A stretch of 38,397 nt of DNA, from contig JADFZV010000028.1 in assembly GCA_015232335.1 (NCBI GenBank), positions 1 to 38,397 of the forward strand. Direction: 5' to 3'. Below the pieces are notes generated by a model. It worked only from the letters and a program-made list of their open reading frames with translations, was not told the DNA's origin and made no database searches. Positions 23,459 through 34,266 of this stretch are shown piece after piece; the stretch's first letter is position 1; every line of letters begins with the position of its first letter. The position numbers were made by a program, and so were the translations under genes. Source of the stretch: Alphaproteobacteria bacterium. Its GTDB lineage: Bacteria > Pseudomonadota > Alphaproteobacteria > Rhodospirillales > WMHbin7.

Positions 23459-24279
23459 GCCAGAATGCTTATCTGCCGAAGTTGGGCCGTATTGCCGCCA
23501 TCAAGGAAGAGGTTCCGGGAGGGCGCGCCATCAAGACCTTCCGCATCGAATTCGTCAATGGCGACGGCTTCGAGCATGATTGCGGCCAATGCGCCATGAT
23601 CTCAGTGTTCGGCAAGGGTGAGAGCATGATCTCCATCGCCTCGGCCCCGCACATCAAGGAGTACAAGCAGTTCAGCATCATGCGGGTGGGGCGCGTGACC
23701 ACGGCGCTGCATGACCTTAATGTCGGCGATGTCGTCGGTATCCGTGGCCCCTACGGCAACAAATTTCCGGTCAAGGACTGGAAGGGCAGAAATCTGATCT
23801 TCATCGGCGGCGGCTGCGGCTTGGCCCCCATCTGGCCGGTCATCCAGACCGCCGTCAATGATCGCGGCCAGTTTGGCAAGATTTCCGTGTTCTATGGCGG
23901 TCGCTCGTCGCGCGACATCATGTACAAGAACGAGCTTGATAAGCTTAAGGGCGACGCCGAGGTGCATCTGTCCATCGACAACCAGGAAGAAGGCTGGGAG
24001 GGCTATTGCGGTTTCGTGCCCGCCAATGTCATGTCAAAGACGCCTTCGGCAGAGAACGCCATCGCCATCACCTGCGGCCCGCCCATCATGATCAAGTTCG
24101 TTATTCAGAATCTCAAGGAATTGGGCTTCACGGACGAGAACATTTACACCACAATCGAAAACAAGATGAAATGCGGTATCGGCAAGTGCGGGCGCTGCAA
24201 TGTGGGCAAGGATTACGTGTGCGTGAACGGGCCGGTTTATTCCTGGGCCGCGCTGAAAGACCTTCCGCAAGAGTACTGA
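23455..24279 (+). CDS. flxA: FlxA-type FAD/NAD(P)H oxidoreductase
   Basis: NAD(P)H-oxidising entry subunit, 274 residues, of the ferredoxin-NADP reductase/PyrK/AsrB family. Visible: a beta-barrel FAD domain with GQCAMISVFGKGESMISIAS (about residues 45-64), an NAD-binding segment FIGGGCGLAPIWPVI (about 118-132), TCGPPIM, and a C-terminal [2Fe-2S] motif CGIGKCGRCNVGKDYVC. The ATG overlaps the flxB stop by 4 nt. Whether NADH or NADPH is used cannot be read reliably. It is the last gene of the korA-flxA coupled run; aclB follows after 34 nt. Confidence 0.87.
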   Translation: MSQNAYLPKLGRIAAIKEEVPGGRAIKTFRIEFVNGDGFEHDCGQCAMISVFGKGESMISIASAPHIKEYKQFSIMRVGRVTTALHDLNVGDVVGIRGPYGNKFPVKDWKGRNLIFIGGGCGLAPIWPVIQTAVNDRGQFGKISVFYGGRSSRDIMYKNELDKLKGDAEVHLSIDNQEEGWEGYCGFVPANVMSKTPSAENAIAITCGPPIMIKFVIQNLKELGFTDENIYTTIENKMKCGIGKCGRCNVGKDYVCVNGPVYSWAALKDLPQEY

Positions 24280-24313
24280 GCCTCATGAGACGGGGCGAAA
24301 TAGGGGATAAGCA

Positions 24314-25588
24314 ATGAACGTAACAGGTATGCTTTGGGGCGCCAAGCTCCTCAAGATCGTTGATTTTCCGACGTCGGAAGTTCTGGGGCCGGAAGCCAGC
24401 GAGCAGGAGATCAAAGCGCTGATCGACCGCTGCGGCGAGGTTTTCGTCAAGCCGATCTTCCGAGGTGGCGTTGGCAAGAAGGGCAAGGCGGGCCTGCTGG
24501 GCCGGGCCAAGAACCTGAAGACCGCCCTGGCCGAGAAAGAGCGCCTGTATTTCGCCACCCACATCCATGGCAACCAAACCGCCAAGGCCCAGGGTGTTAC
24601 CTTCGAAGGCGCCGTTCCGGCTGAGCATGAAGTCTATGTTTCGATCACTGATTCCACCAAGTTCCGTGCCCCCACGCTGACCATCACCCATATGGGCGGC
24701 ATGGATATCGAGGAGCTTTCCAAGGAGCAGATCGCGGAAATTCCCTTCGATCCGCTGACCGGTCTGAAGTCGTTCGTGATCACCAACGCGCTGTCCGATC
24801 TGAAGGCGCCTCGCGAGATCATTTCGCCCCTGGCCCAGAACCTGCCCAAGCTGTGGGACCTCTTCCATCATTACGGCATGACCACGCTGGAGCTCAACCC
24901 CATCCGCATGAGCCAGAAGCGTCCCGGCACGCTGACGCCCGTGGCCTGCGACTTCAAATGCGGCTTCGATCGCGATGATCCTCGGATGAAGCGCTTGAAC
25001 TTGCCTGCGGAACTGTTCGCCGTCGATTACTCCGACTTCGAGCAGGAAATCAATCAACTGCGCACCTATCAGGGCCAGTCGGATGTTTCGGTGATCAATC
25101 CCAACGGCACGATTCTGGCCCCCACCTTCGGTGGCGGCGCCAACTCGCTGGTGACCGAGTTTCTGGGCGACGATGCCATCATCTCGTCAGACTTTGGCGG
25201 CAACCCGCCCTATGAAAAGATGCGCGAGGTGATGCGCATCTGCTTGAAGCACTGGCTGAAGCAGACCAACGTGCTGTTCATCATCGGCGGCAAGGCCAAC
25301 AATACCGACATCTTCGTCACCTTCCGCGCCATGGCCGACGCGCTTCGCGAATATTTCTCGGAACATGGCCCCACCCCGCTCTATCTGGTGATCGGCAGGG
25401 GCGGTCCTAATCTGTCGCGCGGCCTGTTGGCCTTCAAGGACGTGGCGGATTCGTTGGGCATTCCCTATCGCATCTTCGCCTTCGATTCGGCTATGACCGA
25501 CGTGGTGCGCTATGCGCAGGAAGCGGATAAGTGGATGAAAGCGGGCGGGCGCGATTTGCTGGCCAAGAAACTCGGCTGTGCGGCCTAA
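24314..25588 (+). CDS. aclB: ATP-citrate lyase small (ATP-grasp/citrate-binding) subunit
   Basis: Subunit of the rTCA citrate-cleaving enzyme (citrate + ATP + CoA to acetyl-CoA + oxaloacetate + ADP + Pi). The 424 residues resemble the N-terminal part of animal ATP-citrate lyase and the beta chain of succinyl-CoA synthetase: an ATP-grasp half with EVFVKPIFRGGVGKKGKAG (about residues 43-61) and LELNPIRMS, then a citrate-binding half with APTFGGGANSLVTEFLGDD and GGKANNTDIFVTF. It is followed by the large subunit after 16 nt. A succinyl-CoA synthetase beta chain is excluded by the citrate-binding-domain similarity and by its partner. Confidence 0.9.
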   Translation: MNVTGMLWGAKLLKIVDFPTSEVLGPEASEQEIKALIDRCGEVFVKPIFRGGVGKKGKAGLLGRAKNLKTALAEKERLYFATHIHGNQTAKAQGVTFEGAVPAEHEVYVSITDSTKFRAPTLTITHMGGMDIEELSKEQIAEIPFDPLTGLKSFVITNALSDLKAPREIISPLAQNLPKLWDLFHHYGMTTLELNPIRMSQKRPGTLTPVACDFKCGFDRDDPRMKRLNLPAELFAVDYSDFEQEINQLRTYQGQSDVSVINPNGTILAPTFGGGANSLVTEFLGDDAIISSDFGGNPPYEKMREVMRICLKHWLKQTNVLFIIGGKANNTDIFVTFRAMADALREYFSEHGPTPLYLVIGRGGPNLSRGLLAFKDVADSLGIPYRIFAFDSAMTDVVRYAQEADKWMKAGGRDLLAKKLGCAA

Positions 25589-25604
25589 GGCCCTGGGGGA
25601 AACA

Positions 25605-28307
25605 ATGAGTAAGCAAGGTAACGGCAAGTTCAAGTATTTCGTCGGCATCAATTCGCTGGCTGAAATTGCAACGCCCGAAGATCGGGTGTGCGTTCTCAAC
25701 ATCCTGGGTAACGAGTCGAAGGGCGTCACGCCCACCAGCCACAGCTATTCCGGCGGCAATGTGGTGTTCGGCACCTCGCCTGGCCGCAAGGGCGAGGTTT
25801 TGGAAACGCCCATCGGCAATATTCCCGTCTACAACAACGTGCGCGAAGGCATGGAAGACGGCCACAAGTTCAATGTCGGCGTGGTCTATCTGCCCCCGGC
25901 GGCCGTGCGCGACGGTGTGTTCGAACTGATCCGCGTCAATTCCGATCTTAAGAAAATCGTCATTCTGACCGAGAAGGTCTCGGTGCGCGATTCGCGCGAA
26001 ATCCGCGCCCTTGCCCAACAGCGCAACGTCGATGTCTTCGGTGCCAACTGCCTGGGTGTTGCCGATTCCTGGAATCATGTCCGCATTGGTGGCGCCCTGG
26101 GTGGCGACAAGCCCGAGGAGAGCTTGCGCAAGGGCTCGGTGGCTATCTTCTCCAACTCCGGCAACTTCACGACCACCATGGCCACCTATCTGGTGGCCAG
26201 TGGCTGGGGCACCACGACCTCGGTTTCGTCGGGCAAGGATCTTTACATCCATTTCGCGCCCGCCGAGTTCGCCCATGCCTTCGACAACGATGCCCGCAGC
26301 AAGGCTGCCGTCATGTATGTCGAGCCGGGTGGCTATTACGAACGCGACCTGACCTTCACCAAGCCGGTGATCGCCTGCGTGGTGGGCCGCTGGAAGGCCA
26401 AGCTGACCAGGGCCGTCGGCCATGCCGGCGCCATGTCGGGATCGGGCGACAGCGCCGAAGCCAAGGAAAACTGGTTCAAGGATATTCTGGGGGTCAAGGA
26501 GATCTATTCGCCCGAGAATCCCGTTGTGTCCTGGAAGGGTGCTGTGGTGACTAACATCTCGCACATCCCGGAAGCGCTGACGGCGGTGATGAAACTGCAT
26601 GGCGTCAATCCCGACTTCGCGCCCGAAGGCGACCTGACCTTGAAGCCCTGGTTCGGCGACAATCAGGGACTGGCTATGCCCAAGTCGCTGGACATTCCTT
26701 TGGTCGAACCTTTCCAGCCCTACAAGGATCAGATCGCCGAACTCACCAAGCAGGTGGGCGCCATCTATCCCAGGGAATCGATGAAGGATCGCTCGGGCAG
26801 TTCGATCATGGATGCCAAGACGCAGGTCACGCGCGTCAGCGGCGTTTCCATTCTGGATACGGCGCGTTATCCGCTGGAATCCAATTTCTGCCTGGCCCTT
26901 CTGCATCGCCATAACGACGACAACGACAACGCCTTGTTCAATGTGGGCATTGCCGCCGATATCAATCTGCACGGCGACGTTATGTCGGTCGTGGCCGATG
27001 CGGCCCGCGCCGCCGGAAACGCTCCCAATGCCGTGATCGCTGCCGCTTGTGCTCTGGTGGGTCCCGGGCGCGTCAAGGGGGCTTGCGACGCAGCCGACGT
27101 GCTGATCGATCTGTTCGGCCATTCCGGCCTTGTCAAAGGCGACGAGGCGGGCTTCGACATTTCAGCCCTCAAACCCTCGTCCGAGCAGTTGGCCAAGCTG
27201 ACCGGCAAGAAGGCTGACGCCAAGGCCCAGGCCATGCTGGCGGGCATCAAGGCCCGGGGCGCCAAGTCGGTGTTCGCCGACTTCCTGTCCAAGCTGGACG
27301 GCCATCCCACAGCCGATGCGGTGCTGGCCGCCATTGCCACCTCGGTCTGCTGGTCGGCCTTGATGCGCAAGAAAATCTCGCGCAACACGGCCCGCAACCT
27401 GTCTTGGAACATGCGTCTTTTTTCGGCCATCATTGGAGCTTCGGTCGATGGCGCGCAGCACAAGGCCGACAGCTTCTGCGGCGTTTCCAATGCCGATCTC
27501 ATCAACAAATGGTCGTCGACGGAAATCGGCTATCTCGCCCTTCTGGGCGAGACCCCAACACCCGAGAAGCTGTTTCCCTTCCAGGTCCTTCTGGGCCTGA
27601 TCATTTCGAACGGCGTCGGCACCATCTCGGCCCAGGGCTGCAAGGGCGCCGTTTCGGCGGATGGCCCGGAATCGCCCGAGCGCGTGCAGATCAACAAGGC
27701 CATGATGGGCTTCCTTACCCATACCGGCTTTGCCCATGGCGGCAACGGCTATGAGGGTATTCAGTTCCTGGTCGAACAGTTTGGCGAGACCGGCCTTAAA
27801 GACGCGGGCGACCCCAAGCACGGCCTTGATCTGGTCGCCATGGGCACCAAATTCGCCCAGGTTTTCGGCGCTGAGAAGAAGGCGCGCAAAGGCGTTGGCG
27901 ACGGCGTGCGCAACATTCCGGGTGTTAACCACCCCGTCTTCAAAAATCAGTTGATCAACAAGGATCCTCGCGAAGTCTATCTGTCCGGCCTGTTCAAGGA
28001 GAGGGGCGAAATCAACGTCTTTCACGATTTTTACAGTGCGTTGGTTCAAGCGCTCTACGACAATGGGGTCACGGCGAACGTGTTCTGCGTCAATATCGAC
28101 GCCGTCATTGCCGCCCTGCTGTTGAAGCTGCTTTGGCCGCGCTATCGCTCGGGAACCTTCTCGGAGTCGGCGCTGGAAATGGCGGCCTTTACCGCCTTCC
28201 TGTATGGGCGCATGGTCGGCTGTGCCGGTGAGATCGATGATCACACCAATCGCGGTCGCAACATGGATACCCGCACACCGGCCTCGCAATGCAGTTTCGT
28301 GTCCTAA
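25605..28307 (+). CDS. aclA: ATP-citrate lyase large subunit, type II (extended) architecture
   Basis: Large subunit, 900 residues: an N-terminal CoA-binding/CoA-ligase part like succinyl-CoA synthetase alpha, with the phosphorylated His in GHAGAMSG (about residue 273), and a C-terminal citrate-synthase-like lyase part with GVNHPVFKN (candidate catalytic His about residue 776) and NIDAVIAALLL (candidate catalytic Asp about 832). Canonical bacterial AclA is near 600 residues; the extra length lies mainly between ligase and lyase cores (about residues 350-600). This matches the divergent type II enzyme known from Magnetococcus-like bacteria. GGGGGA precedes the ATG. It defines the direction of the pathway: citrate cleavage rather than synthesis. 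Confidence 0.88.
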   Translation: MSKQGNGKFKYFVGINSLAEIATPEDRVCVLNILGNESKGVTPTSHSYSGGNVVFGTSPGRKGEVLETPIGNIPVYNNVREGMEDGHKFNVGVVYLPPAAVRDGVFELIRVNSDLKKIVILTEKVSVRDSREIRALAQQRNVDVFGANCLGVADSWNHVRIGGALGGDKPEESLRKGSVAIFSNSGNFTTTMATYLVASGWGTTTSVSSGKDLYIHFAPAEFAHAFDNDARSKAAVMYVEPGGYYERDLTFTKPVIACVVGRWKAKLTRAVGHAGAMSGSGDSAEAKENWFKDILGVKEIYSPENPVVSWKGAVVTNISHIPEALTAVMKLHGVNPDFAPEGDLTLKPWFGDNQGLAMPKSLDIPLVEPFQPYKDQIAELTKQVGAIYPRESMKDRSGSSIMDAKTQVTRVSGVSILDTARYPLESNFCLALLHRHNDDNDNALFNVGIAADINLHGDVMSVVADAARAAGNAPNAVIAAACALVGPGRVKGACDAADVLIDLFGHSGLVKGDEAGFDISALKPSSEQLAKLTGKKADAKAQAMLAGIKARGAKSVFADFLSKLDGHPTADAVLAAIATSVCWSALMRKKISRNTARNLSWNMRLFSAIIGASVDGAQHKADSFCGVSNADLINKWSSTEIGYLALLGETPTPEKLFPFQVLLGLIISNGVGTISAQGCKGAVSADGPESPERVQINKAMMGFLTHTGFAHGGNGYEGIQFLVEQFGETGLKDAGDPKHGLDLVAMGTKFAQVFGAEKKARKGVGDGVRNIPGVNHPVFKNQLINKDPREVYLSGLFKERGEINVFHDFYSALVQALYDNGVTANVFCVNIDAVIAALLLKLLWPRYRSGTFSESALEMAAFTAFLYGRMVGCAGEIDDHTNRGRNMDTRTPASQCSFVS

Positions 28308-28327
28308 TTCAAGGTATCAAACCATAG

Positions 28328-30595
<2,268 letters not shown>

Positions 30596-30636
30596 GTTAG
30601 CGGAAGCTGAAATGAACGCCGACCGGCGATAAATAG

Positions 30637-30674
30637 AAGGCGGCCTTCCCTAGCAAGGGATGGCCGCCTTTTTT
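30637..30674 (+). terminator. Strong intrinsic terminator after icd
   Basis: AAGGCGGCC (30637-30645) pairs with GGCCGCCTT (30662-30670); an inner TCCCT/AGGGA stem tops it, and six Ts follow. It marks the likely end of the acl-icd transcript, so aconitase is probably transcribed from its own promoter in the short interval 30675-30728. Confidence 0.9.
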
Positions 30675-30728
30675 CTGTGTGATATAAGGGATGCCGCTTT
30701 CGGCCCCCCTCAGCGAAAGGAGCCTCTC

Positions 30729-33302
30729 GTGCTTGAAGCCTATCGCAGCCACGTCGCGGAACGTGCAACCCAAGGAATCCCCCCCCTTCCCCTGACGCCC
30801 AAGCAGACCGAGGAACTGGTCGGCCTGCTGATGAACCCGCCCAAGGGCGAGGAGGCGTTTCTGGTCGATCTGCTGGTCAACCGGGTTCCGGCGGGCGTCG
30901 ATGATGCCGCCAAGGTCAAGGCAGAATTCCTGGCTAAGGTCGCCAAGGGCGAGACATCCTGCAGCCTGATCTCCAAGGTGAAGGCGACAGAACTTCTGGG
31001 CACCATGCTGGGCGGTTTCAACGTCAAGCCCCTGGTCGATCTTCTGGCCTGCGCCGAATGCGGTGCCACGGCGGCCGAGGCGCTCAAGAAGACCCTTTTG
31101 GTGTTCGACTATTTCAACGAGGTGAAAGCCCTGGCTGACAAGGGCAATGCCCATGCCAAGGCGGTGATGACCTCTTGGGCCGAAGCGGAATGGTTCACCT
31201 CGCGCCCCGAAGTTCCCAAGAGCCTCACGGTTACCGTGTTCAAGGTATCTGGCGAGACCAATACCGACGATCTGTCGCCCGCTCCCGATGCCTGGAGCCG
31301 CCCAGACATTCCCCTGCATGCGCTGGCCATGCTGAAGAATCAGCGTCCCGGCATCGAGCCGGAAGAGGTGGGCAAGCGCGGCCCGGTCAAGTTGATCGAC
31401 GGCCTGAAGGCCAAGGGCCATCCGGTGGCCTATGTTGGCGATGTGGTGGGCACGGGCTCGTCGCGCAAATCAGCGACCAATTCGGTGCTGTGGTTCACCG
31501 GCGACGACATTCCCTTCGTGCCCAACAAGCGCTTCGGCGGCGTCTGCCTGGGCACCAAGATCGCCCCCATTTTCTACAACACCATGGAAGATGCGGGCGC
31601 TCTGCCGATCGAACTCGACGTCTCCAAGATGGAGATGGGCGATGTGGTCGAGCTTCGTCCCTATGAGGGCAAGGCCCTCAAGGACGGCCAGGTGATCAGC
31701 GAGTTCACCGTGAAGTCCGACGTGATCTTCGACGAAGTGCGGGCCGGTGGCCGCATTCCGCTGATCGTCGGACGCGGCCTGACCACCAGAGCCCGCGCCG
31801 CACTGGGCCTTGCCCCTTCGACGCTGTTCCGTCTGCCTTTGGTGCCCGCCGATACCGGCAAGGGCTATACGCTGGCCCAGAAGATGGTGGGGCGCGCCTG
31901 CGGCCTGCCCGAGGGCAAGGGCGTTCGTCCGGGCACCTATTGCGAACCCAAGATGACCACCGTGGGCTCGCAAGACACCACCGGGCCGATGACCAGAGAC
32001 GAGTTGAAGGACTTGGCCTGCCTGGGCTTCTCGGCCGATCTGGTCATGCAGTCTTTTTGCCATACGGCGGCCTATCCCAAGCCGGTTGACGTGAAGACCC
32101 ACAACACGCTGCCGGGGTTCATCAGTACGCGCGGCGGCATTGCGCTGCGCCCTGGCGACGGCGTCATCCATTCCTGGCTGAACCGCATGTGTCTGCCTGA
32201 CACCGTGGGCACCGGCGGCGATTCCCACACCCGTTTCCCCATCGGCATCTCCTTCCCGGCAGGTTCGGGTCTTGTGGCCTTTGGTGCTGCTACCGGCGTC
32301 ATGCCGCTCGACATGCCGGAAAGCGTTCTGGTGCGCTTTACCGGCAAGATGCAGCCCGGCATCACGCTTCGCGATTTGGTCAACGCCATTCCCTATGCGG
32401 CCATCCAGAAGGGATTGCTGACGGTCGAGAAGAAGGGCAAGAAGAACATCTTCAACGGCGTCATTCTGGAAATCGAGGGCTTGCCCGATCTCAAGGTCGA
32501 GCAGGCTTTCGAACTGACCGACGCCTCGGCTGAACGTTCGGCGGCGGCCTGCACCGTGCGCTTGAACAAGGAACCGGTGATCGAGTATGTGCGCTCGAAC
32601 GTCACACTGCTCAAATGGATGATCGCCAACGGCTACGAGGATCAGGGTGCTTTGAAGCGGCGCGTTGCTGCCATGGAGGCCTGGCTTAAGAATCCGGTGC
32701 TGCTTGAGCCCGATGCGGATGCCGAATACGCCGCCGTGATCGAGGTCGACATGACCACGGTCAAGGAGCCGATCCTGGCCTGTCCGAACGATCCCGACGA
32801 CGTCAAGCTGCTCTCGGACGTGGCGGGCGACAAGATCGAGGAAGTTTTCATCGGTTCTTGCATGACCAATATCGGCCACTTCCGAGCGGCCGGAAAAATC
32901 CTGGAAGGCAAGAAGGATATCCCGGCCCGTCTGTGGGTGGCGCCGCCCACCAAGATGGACGCCATGGTGCTTTCCGACGAAGGCTATTACGGCATGCTGG
33001 GTGTGGCCGGGGCGCGCATGGAAATGCCCGGCTGCTCGCTGTGCATGGGCAACCAGGCTCAGGTGAAGACGGGCTCGACGGCGGTTTCCACCTCGACCCG
33101 CAACTTCCCCAACCGGCTGGGCATCGATACCAGGGTCTATCTGTCCTCGGCCGAGCTGGCGGCGGTCTGCGCCCTTCTGGGCAAGATTCCCACCATGGAC
33201 GAGTATATGCAGCATACCAGCGTCATCAGCCAGAAGGCTGCCGACATCTACCGCTATATGAACTTCGATCAGATCGACATGTTCAAGAACGCGGCAGAAT
33301 AA
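30729..33302 (+). CDS. acnB: Aconitate hydratase B
   Basis: Bifunctional aconitase B, 857 residues, interconverting citrate and isocitrate through a [4Fe-4S] cluster. A GTG start with AAGGAG 6 nt upstream gives the family N-terminus [16 protein letters not shown]; an in-frame ATG at 30660 lies inside the terminator stem and is rejected. Domain order is the AcnB one: N-terminal HEAT-like domain, swivel domain ([15 protein letters not shown], about residues 240-254), then the catalytic core with [36 protein letters not shown] and CSLCMGNQ; the three cluster Cys are in the last two motifs. It completes the isocitrate-citrate step next to icd and acl. Confidence 0.97.
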   Translation: MLEAYRSHVAERATQGIPPLPLTPKQTEELVGLLMNPPKGEEAFLVDLLVNRVPAGVDDAAKVKAEFLAKVAKGETSCSLISKVKATELLGTMLGGFNVKPLVDLLACAECGATAAEALKKTLLVFDYFNEVKALADKGNAHAKAVMTSWAEAEWFTSRPEVPKSLTVTVFKVSGETNTDDLSPAPDAWSRPDIPLHALAMLKNQRPGIEPEEVGKRGPVKLIDGLKAKGHPVAYVGDVVGTGSSRKSATNSVLWFTGDDIPFVPNKRFGGVCLGTKIAPIFYNTMEDAGALPIELDVSKMEMGDVVELRPYEGKALKDGQVISEFTVKSDVIFDEVRAGGRIPLIVGRGLTTRARAALGLAPSTLFRLPLVPADTGKGYTLAQKMVGRACGLPEGKGVRPGTYCEPKMTTVGSQDTTGPMTRDELKDLACLGFSADLVMQSFCHTAAYPKPVDVKTHNTLPGFISTRGGIALRPGDGVIHSWLNRMCLPDTVGTGGDSHTRFPIGISFPAGSGLVAFGAATGVMPLDMPESVLVRFTGKMQPGITLRDLVNAIPYAAIQKGLLTVEKKGKKNIFNGVILEIEGLPDLKVEQAFELTDASAERSAAACTVRLNKEPVIEYVRSNVTLLKWMIANGYEDQGALKRRVAAMEAWLKNPVLLEPDADAEYAAVIEVDMTTVKEPILACPNDPDDVKLLSDVAGDKIEEVFIGSCMTNIGHFRAAGKILEGKKDIPARLWVAPPTKMDAMVLSDEGYYGMLGVAGARMEMPGCSLCMGNQAQVKTGSTAVSTSTRNFPNRLGIDTRVYLSSAELAAVCALLGKIPTMDEYMQHTSVISQKAADIYRYMNFDQIDMFKNAAE

Positions 33303-33332
33303 CCGGCTATTTCTCGCCTACAGGCCAAGCGG

Positions 33333-33358
33333 AGGGCACCGGGAAACCGGTGCCCTTT
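33333..33358 (+). terminator. Intrinsic terminator after acnB
   Basis: AGGGCACCGG and CCGGTGCCCT form a perfect 10-bp stem with a GAAA loop, followed by TTT. It lies 30 nt after the acnB stop and closes the rTCA block. Confidence 0.85.
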
Positions 33359-33496
33359 CGATTTTCAGAAGGCTCTCGTTGGGGGATATGATCGCCTACT
33401 AATAAACAAAGGCAGCGTATATTTTCCTAAAAATAAACATGACGCCGCCTATGCAACCTATGATAATTTGCCCGGCCTGTGACAAAGGGGGGCGCT

Positions 33497-33946
33497 ATGG
33501 ATATCCAGTTTCGTCCTTTCATTTCATCCGACCTGCCGGTCATTCATCAGTTTGGGCTTGAGCATCTGGGCTATGACGTGCCGCTGGCTGAGTTGCAGCA
33601 GCGTCTTGATCTGGTGAATGCCGATCAGGACCATTTCTTCCGTCTGGCCGAAGATGATCTGGGGACTGTTCTCGGCATGGTTCATGCCTATTACATGCCG
33701 CTGTCGATCGAGCCGCCGCAGGTGGTGCTTTATTCCCTGGTGGTGGGGTCTGCGGCTCGGGGCAAGAAATTGGGCAGCCGGTTCATCGCCCTGGTCGATG
33801 ACTTCGCCCGGTCACGAAATGTGTCGGTCATGATGGTTGGCACCAGTGTCGAGCGCGAGCAGGCCATTCAGTTTTATCGCTCGCAAGGGTTCGAGCCTTC
33901 GAAGCAATGGGCTATCTTGAAAAGGCCGGTTTTATCACATCAGTAG
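33497..33946 (+). CDS. GNAT-family N-acetyltransferase
   Basis: A 149-residue protein with the GNAT fold layout: N-terminal FRPFISSDLPVIHQF, the central strand VVLYSLVVGS, an acetyl-CoA pyrophosphate loop variant SAARGKKLGSRFI (about residues 89-101), and the late strand-helix EREQAIQFYRSQGFEP (Tyr as the usual general acid). ATG 33497 follows a GGGGGG-type ribosome site and is preferred over an earlier in-frame start. It is a single gene with its own AT-rich upstream region. The substrate is not predictable. Confidence 0.8.
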   Translation: MDIQFRPFISSDLPVIHQFGLEHLGYDVPLAELQQRLDLVNADQDHFFRLAEDDLGTVLGMVHAYYMPLSIEPPQVVLYSLVVGSAARGKKLGSRFIALVDDFARSRNVSVMMVGTSVEREQAIQFYRSQGFEPSKQWAILKRPVLSHQ

Positions 33947-33948
33947 GC

Positions 33949-34263
33949 TTATTCCCGCGCGGGTTGGATGAGGCGCTTGATGATGATGACCGCTGCAAAT
34001 CCGGCAGCGATAAGGGCGGCGCCGATCAGGGGGCGGTGGATCAGCCAGGCTGCCGCGATAATGGTCAGGGTCAGCGGGGCGGCGATCATGAAGGCCACGC
34101 CGATGCTGGCGGCATTGACTAGGCTTTCCAGGAAAGGCAGCAGGCTGGCCAGCCAAGCCAGCGGACTCGTCATTAACGCCAGGCCGAACATCATCATAAA
34201 AAATCCGGCGGCACGCAGAATCCAGGTCAGAATCGCCTCATCCGATTTGGCATGTTCGATCAT
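33949..34263 (-). pseudogene. C-terminal part of a TMEM43-like gene, cut off by an in-frame stop
   Basis: This 104-codon frame is in the same phase as the upstream 34267-35091 gene and follows its TAA stop after a single GCG codon (TAA-GCG-ATG). It encodes SDEAILTWILRAAGFFMMMF and further hydrophobic segments up to AAWLIHRPLIGAAL, the expected C-terminal membrane region of TMEM43-family proteins. No ribosome site precedes its ATG, so it is more likely the severed C-terminus than a separate gene, although re-initiation across the 3-nt gap is possible. Confidence 0.75.
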
Positions 34264-34266
34264 CGC

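Noticed and set aside
15109..24279. Methanogen-type heterodisulfide reductase acting on CoM-S-S-CoB
   Set aside because: No methanogenesis genes are present, and the surrounding genes are bacterial rTCA enzymes. The Hdr subunits are better read as parts of an Flx-Hdr electron-transfer complex.
22403..24279. Anaerobic sulfite reductase AsrAB
   Set aside because: flxB and flxA resemble AsrA and AsrB, but the siroheme catalytic subunit AsrC is missing and flxD/flxC/hdrA adjoin, so the FlxBA assignment is preferred.
30660..30728. Upstream ATG start for acnB
   Set aside because: That ATG lies within the stem of the icd terminator and would add a tail unlike aconitase B. The GTG at 30729 has AAGGAG upstream and gives the family N-terminus.
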